From Thermococcus sp. (GTDB lineage Archaea > Methanobacteriota_B > Thermococci > Thermococcales > Thermococcaceae), in assembly GCA_027023165.1 (NCBI GenBank), contig JALVWX010000158.1, positions 1-8,446 of the forward strand: 8,446 nt of DNA, given 5' to 3'. Every line of letters starts with the position of its first letter. Position 1 is the first letter of the stretch. Below are positions 6,281 to 8,446 of the stretch, one piece after another. The position numbers and the translations under genes are program-made. The notes under the pieces were generated by a model. The model did no database searches, was not told the DNA's origin, and was given only the letters and a program-made list of their open reading frames with translations.

Positions 6281-6928
6281 TCAGGCTTTGCGCCAGGCTC
6301 CCTCGCGGAACTTAAAAACCTTCCTGCGCTCGGCCATGCGGAGAGCTTCCTCCAGCTTGCCCTTGGGAACCTCGAGACCGTGAAGCTCCTTGAACAGTTC
6401 GACGATTTCATCGGTGGTTAAGACCTCCTTCTCCTCGAAGAGGTTGTTCACGAGGTTTATCATGTCCTCGACGAAGTTCCACGGGAAGACTATCCAAGCC
6501 CAGTCTATCTCCTCGTCGTAGTAATCAGGCTTGAAGCGGGAGCCCCTTATCGTGAGGAGCGTGGCGACCCTTATCTCAGCCGGCTTCTGACTTTCAACGT
6601 AGTTCTTCGCGAGGGTCAGGCTTTCCCCCGTGTCGCTGATGTCGTCGACGATGAGAACCCTCTTGCCCTCAAGATTGTAGTTGCTGCCGTACTTGAGCTT
6701 GGCCTTTCCATCCGGGGTCGCGGTAACGCCCCAGTGCTCGACCTTGAGGCTGACTAAGTCTTTAACGCCGAGGTAGTCGCAGTACAGGCGCGCGGCAACC
6801 CAGCCGCCCCTTGCAAGGCCGACTACAACGTCCGGAGTCCAGCCCTCTTCGAGAACCTTCCAGGCACCCTCTTTGGCCCATCTCTCAATCTCTTCCCAAG
6901 AAGCGAGTCTTGCCGGAAACTTCTTCAT
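6281..6928 (-). CDS. Purine-type phosphoribosyltransferase (xanthine/guanine/hypoxanthine class) with C-terminal extension
   Basis: 215 residues. It is a type I phosphoribosyltransferase, which joins a base to PRPP to give a nucleotide and pyrophosphate in cytoplasmic salvage. The PRPP-binding loop is VLIVDDISDTGES (residues 91-103), with the two Asp residues and the TGES turn intact. VVVGLARGGWVAARL (34-48) matches the pyrophosphate loop (Ala-Arg-Gly-Gly), and the flexible-loop region is near 62-86. FPWNF (148-152) follows the core in the base-binding hood position. Residues about 155-215 form an added, charged, helix-rich tail (TTDEIVELFKELHGLEVPKG...) that could be a small winged-helix-like or dimerisation piece; the family of archaeal COG2236-like enzymes often has it. 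The exact base is not decidable by eye. ATG at 6928 has only a weak AAGGGA before it, fitting a short leader from the promoter at 6959-6968. The small gene follows in the same transcript. Confidence 0.9.
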   Translation of the reverse strand: MKKFPARLASWEEIERWAKEGAWKVLEEGWTPDVVVGLARGGWVAARLYCDYLGVKDLVSLKVEHWGVTATPDGKAKLKYGSNYNLEGKRVLIVDDISDTGESLTLAKNYVESQKPAEIRVATLLTIRGSRFKPDYYDEEIDWAWIVFPWNFVEDMINLVNNLFEEKEVLTTDEIVELFKELHGLEVPKGKLEEALRMAERRKVFKFREGAWRKA

Positions 6929-6958
6929 TGGATTTCCCTTAACTAAGCGGACGGGGGG

Positions 6959-6968
6959 TTATATTTAA
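6959..6968 (-). promoter_or_regulatory. TATA box of the phosphoribosyltransferase operon
   Basis: TTAAATATAA on the minus strand, in a GC-rich background, centred about 35 bases before the ATG at 6928. Transcription about 26 bases downstream would start near 6937, so the leader is only about 9 bases. The upstream bases AAAACCC are a weak BRE. Confidence 0.6.
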
Positions 6969-6992
6969 GGGTTTTGCTCCGGGTTTTGACAG

Positions 6993-7005
6993 AAAAATGG
7001 CAAAA
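6993..7005 (-). terminator. Oligo-T terminator after cysS
   Basis: On the minus strand, TTTT (7002-7005) and TTTTT (6993-6997) follow the cysS stop within about 25 bases. Paired T-tracts like this are a usual archaeal stop signal, and they separate cysS from the promoter of the next gene on the same strand. Confidence 0.5.
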
Positions 7006-7016
7006 GTAAAGGAGAA

Positions 7017-8446
7017 TCAAACTCTGACTCTCTTCCACACCGTGCCTTGGGGCGTGTCCTCGAGCTGAATTCCAAGCTCCCTCAGCTTGGCCCTTATCCT
7101 GTCCGCCAGCGCGAAGTTCCTCTCATTCCTGAGCTGGGCGCGGACATCGATGAGGAGCTTTATGAGTTCCTCCTCCTCGCCGGCTTTCTGCTCCCTGAAG
7201 TAGTCCTCGAAGATGCCGAAGACCTCGCTGACAGCCCTGAAGAACTCCCGGGCCTTCCTCAGTATGCTCTCCTTCGGCGTCTCCACCTGTGTTAGATAGC
7301 GGTTGACGGCGTTCGATGCCTCGAAGACCGCCTTCAGAGCCTCGGGGGTGTTGAAGTCGTCGTCCATCGCCTCGTAGAACTTCTCCCTAGCATTTCTTAT
7401 GGCCTCGTAGGCCTCGAACTCGGGCTTTTCCCAGCGGAAGGAAATCTCCGCCCTCTCCATCGCCACGCGGATGTTCTCGAGGGTGTTGTAGAGCCTCTCC
7501 AGGTTGTTCTTGGCGTGCTCCATGCCCTCCTCCGTGTAGTCGAGCGGCGATCTGTAGTGCCTCTGGAGCACGAAGAGCCTTATCACCTCGGGATCGTAGC
7601 GCTTTAACGCTTCGCGTATCGTGATGAAGTTTCCAAGGCTCTTGCTCATCTTCTCACCGTTGACCATGAGGAAGCCGGTGTGCATCCAGTAGCGGACCCA
7701 CTCGTGGCCGGTGCAGGCCTCGGTCTGGGCTATCTCGTTCTCGTGGTGCGGGAAGATGAGGTCGTTTCCGCCGCCGTGGATGTCGAAGCTCTCGCCGAGG
7801 TATTTGGTACTCATCGTGGAGCACTCTATGTGCCAGCCGGGTCTGCCCTCGCCCCATGGAGAAGACCACTTCGGTTCTCCTGGCTTCGCCTTCTTCCAGA
7901 GGGCGAAGTCCTCGGGGTTCCTCTTCCCCTCGCCCGGCTCGACACGGGCGCCCTTGACGAGGTCCTCCAGCTTTATCTTGCTCAGCTTTCCGTAGTCCTT
8001 GAACTTGCGAACCTCAAAGTAAACCCCATCGCTCCCCTCGTAGGCGTAGTCCTTCTCCTGGAGCTTTTTAACGAACTCAATGATGTCATCGATGTGCTCG
8101 GTGACGCGCGGATATATGTCGGCCGGCTTGACCTTCAGGGCGGCCATGTCCTCCAGGAAGTACCTGAGGAACTTCTCTGCCAGCTCCTTCGGGTCTTCGC
8201 CGGTCTCGTTCGCCCTTTTGATGATTTTATCGTCTATGTCCGTGAAGTTCATCACCATGAGCACGGTGTAACCGCGGTGCTCGAAGTAGCGCCTAACCAC
8301 GTCAAAGGCTATGTACGTCCTCGCGTGGCCGATGTGGGTGTAATCGTAAACCGTCGGACCGCAGACGTACATCCTGACCTCGCCCTCTCTGAGCGGCCTG
8401 AACTCCTCCTTCTGCCTCGTCAGGGTGTTGTATATCCTTATGGCCA
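7017..8446 (-). CDS. cysS: Cysteinyl-tRNA synthetase (lacks one base of its start codon at the window edge)
   Basis: Class I aminoacyl-tRNA synthetase that charges tRNA-Cys in the cytoplasm. The frame reads through to the window end, where TG then [15 protein letters not shown]... is seen, so only the first base of the start codon is missing; the full length is 476 residues if this is the start, against about 460 usual. In that numbering, [15 protein letters not shown] (29-43) holds a zinc-ligand Cys29 and the HIGH motif (38-41). GWHIECSTM (205-213) holds Cys209, [10 protein letters not shown] (232-241) the His and Glu zinc ligands, and EKMSKSLGN (265-273) the KMSKS loop. The C-terminal helical tRNA-binding part (about 320-470) is complete, ending [13 protein letters not shown]. 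All catalytic motifs are intact. This standard enzyme implies that the organism does not depend solely on the SepRS/SepCysS route. Confidence 0.98.
   Translation of the reverse strand, partial: AIRIYNTLTRQKEEFRPLREGEVRMYVCGPTVYDYTHIGHARTYIAFDVVRRYFEHRGYTVLMVMNFTDIDDKIIKRANETGEDPKELAEKFLRYFLEDMAALKVKPADIYPRVTEHIDDIIEFVKKLQEKDYAYEGSDGVYFEVRKFKDYGKLSKIKLEDLVKGARVEPGEGKRNPEDFALWKKAKPGEPKWSSPWGEGRPGWHIECSTMSTKYLGESFDIHGGGNDLIFPHHENEIAQTEACTGHEWVRYWMHTGFLMVNGEKMSKSLGNFITIREALKRYDPEVIRLFVLQRHYRSPLDYTEEGMEHAKNNLERLYNTLENIRVAMERAEISFRWEKPEFEAYEAIRNAREKFYEAMDDDFNTPEALKAVFEASNAVNRYLTQVETPKESILRKAREFFRAVSEVFGIFEDYFREQKAGEEEELIKLLIDVRAQLRNERNFALADRIRAKLRELGIQLEDTPQGTVWKRVRV

Noticed and set aside
7621..7627. 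GTGATGA resembling the C box of a C/D guide RNA
   Set aside because: No CTGA D box follows at the usual distance, and the motif lies within cysS on the opposite strand, where it is explained by coding sequence.
8248..8255. TCATCAC, a possible C box on the - strand
   Set aside because: On the minus strand it encodes Val-Met-Asn of a conserved part of cysteinyl-tRNA synthetase, and no paired D box was seen.

Overview
The window looks like a stretch of chromosome from a hyperthermophilic archaeon of the Thermococcales, most likely a higher-GC Thermococcus. This rests on several signs: genes packed tightly on both strands, A/T-rich TATA-type boxes upstream of genes instead of -35/-10 pairs, ribosome binding sites of the GGAGGTG and GGTGGT type, oligo-T stretches after stop codons, Lys/Glu/Arg-rich proteins, and archaeal-style secreted proteins with a C-terminal membrane anchor or many N-glycosylation sequons. 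The species is an inference from style, not from a marker gene.

Layout. (1) Bases 1-3023, + strand: the end of an operon for a BmpA/NupOPQ-type ABC importer (nucleosides or a related small molecule). It holds the C-terminal two thirds of the double ATPase, then two permeases, joined by 4-base start/stop overlaps (ATGA, GTGA). The binding-protein gene, if present, lies upstream of the window. (2) 3024-3086: a short convergent gap with oligo-T terminators and a 9-bp inverted repeat. (3) 3087-4082, - strand: a ZnuA/TroA-like metal-binding protein with a signal peptide and a C-terminal membrane anchor, with no ABC partner in the window. (4) 4083-4164: a compact divergent promoter region with two TATA-like boxes. 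(5) 4165-5982, + strand: a secreted, sequon-rich probable zinc metalloprotease (HELGH) with a C-terminal domain resembling an S-layer repeat. (6) 5955-6928, - strand: a purine-type phosphoribosyltransferase followed 11 bases later by a small unrecognised protein, whose 3' end overlaps the protease gene tail to tail. (7) 7017-8446, - strand: cysteinyl-tRNA synthetase, complete except for one base of its start codon.

How the genes relate. The importer could bring in nucleosides or bases, and the phosphoribosyltransferase is a purine-salvage enzyme, but they are in separate transcription units and the link is only thematic. The metal-binding protein and the probable zinc protease share one promoter region and both act outside the membrane, which is the most suggestive pairing here. 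I saw no mobile element, CRISPR array, tRNA, rRNA or convincing C/D-box RNA, and no gene-free stretch over 300 bases. I did not find a clearly new multi-gene system. The best leads are the altered third metal ligand in the binding protein, the protease architecture, the divergent promoter and the small gene coupled to the phosphoribosyltransferase.
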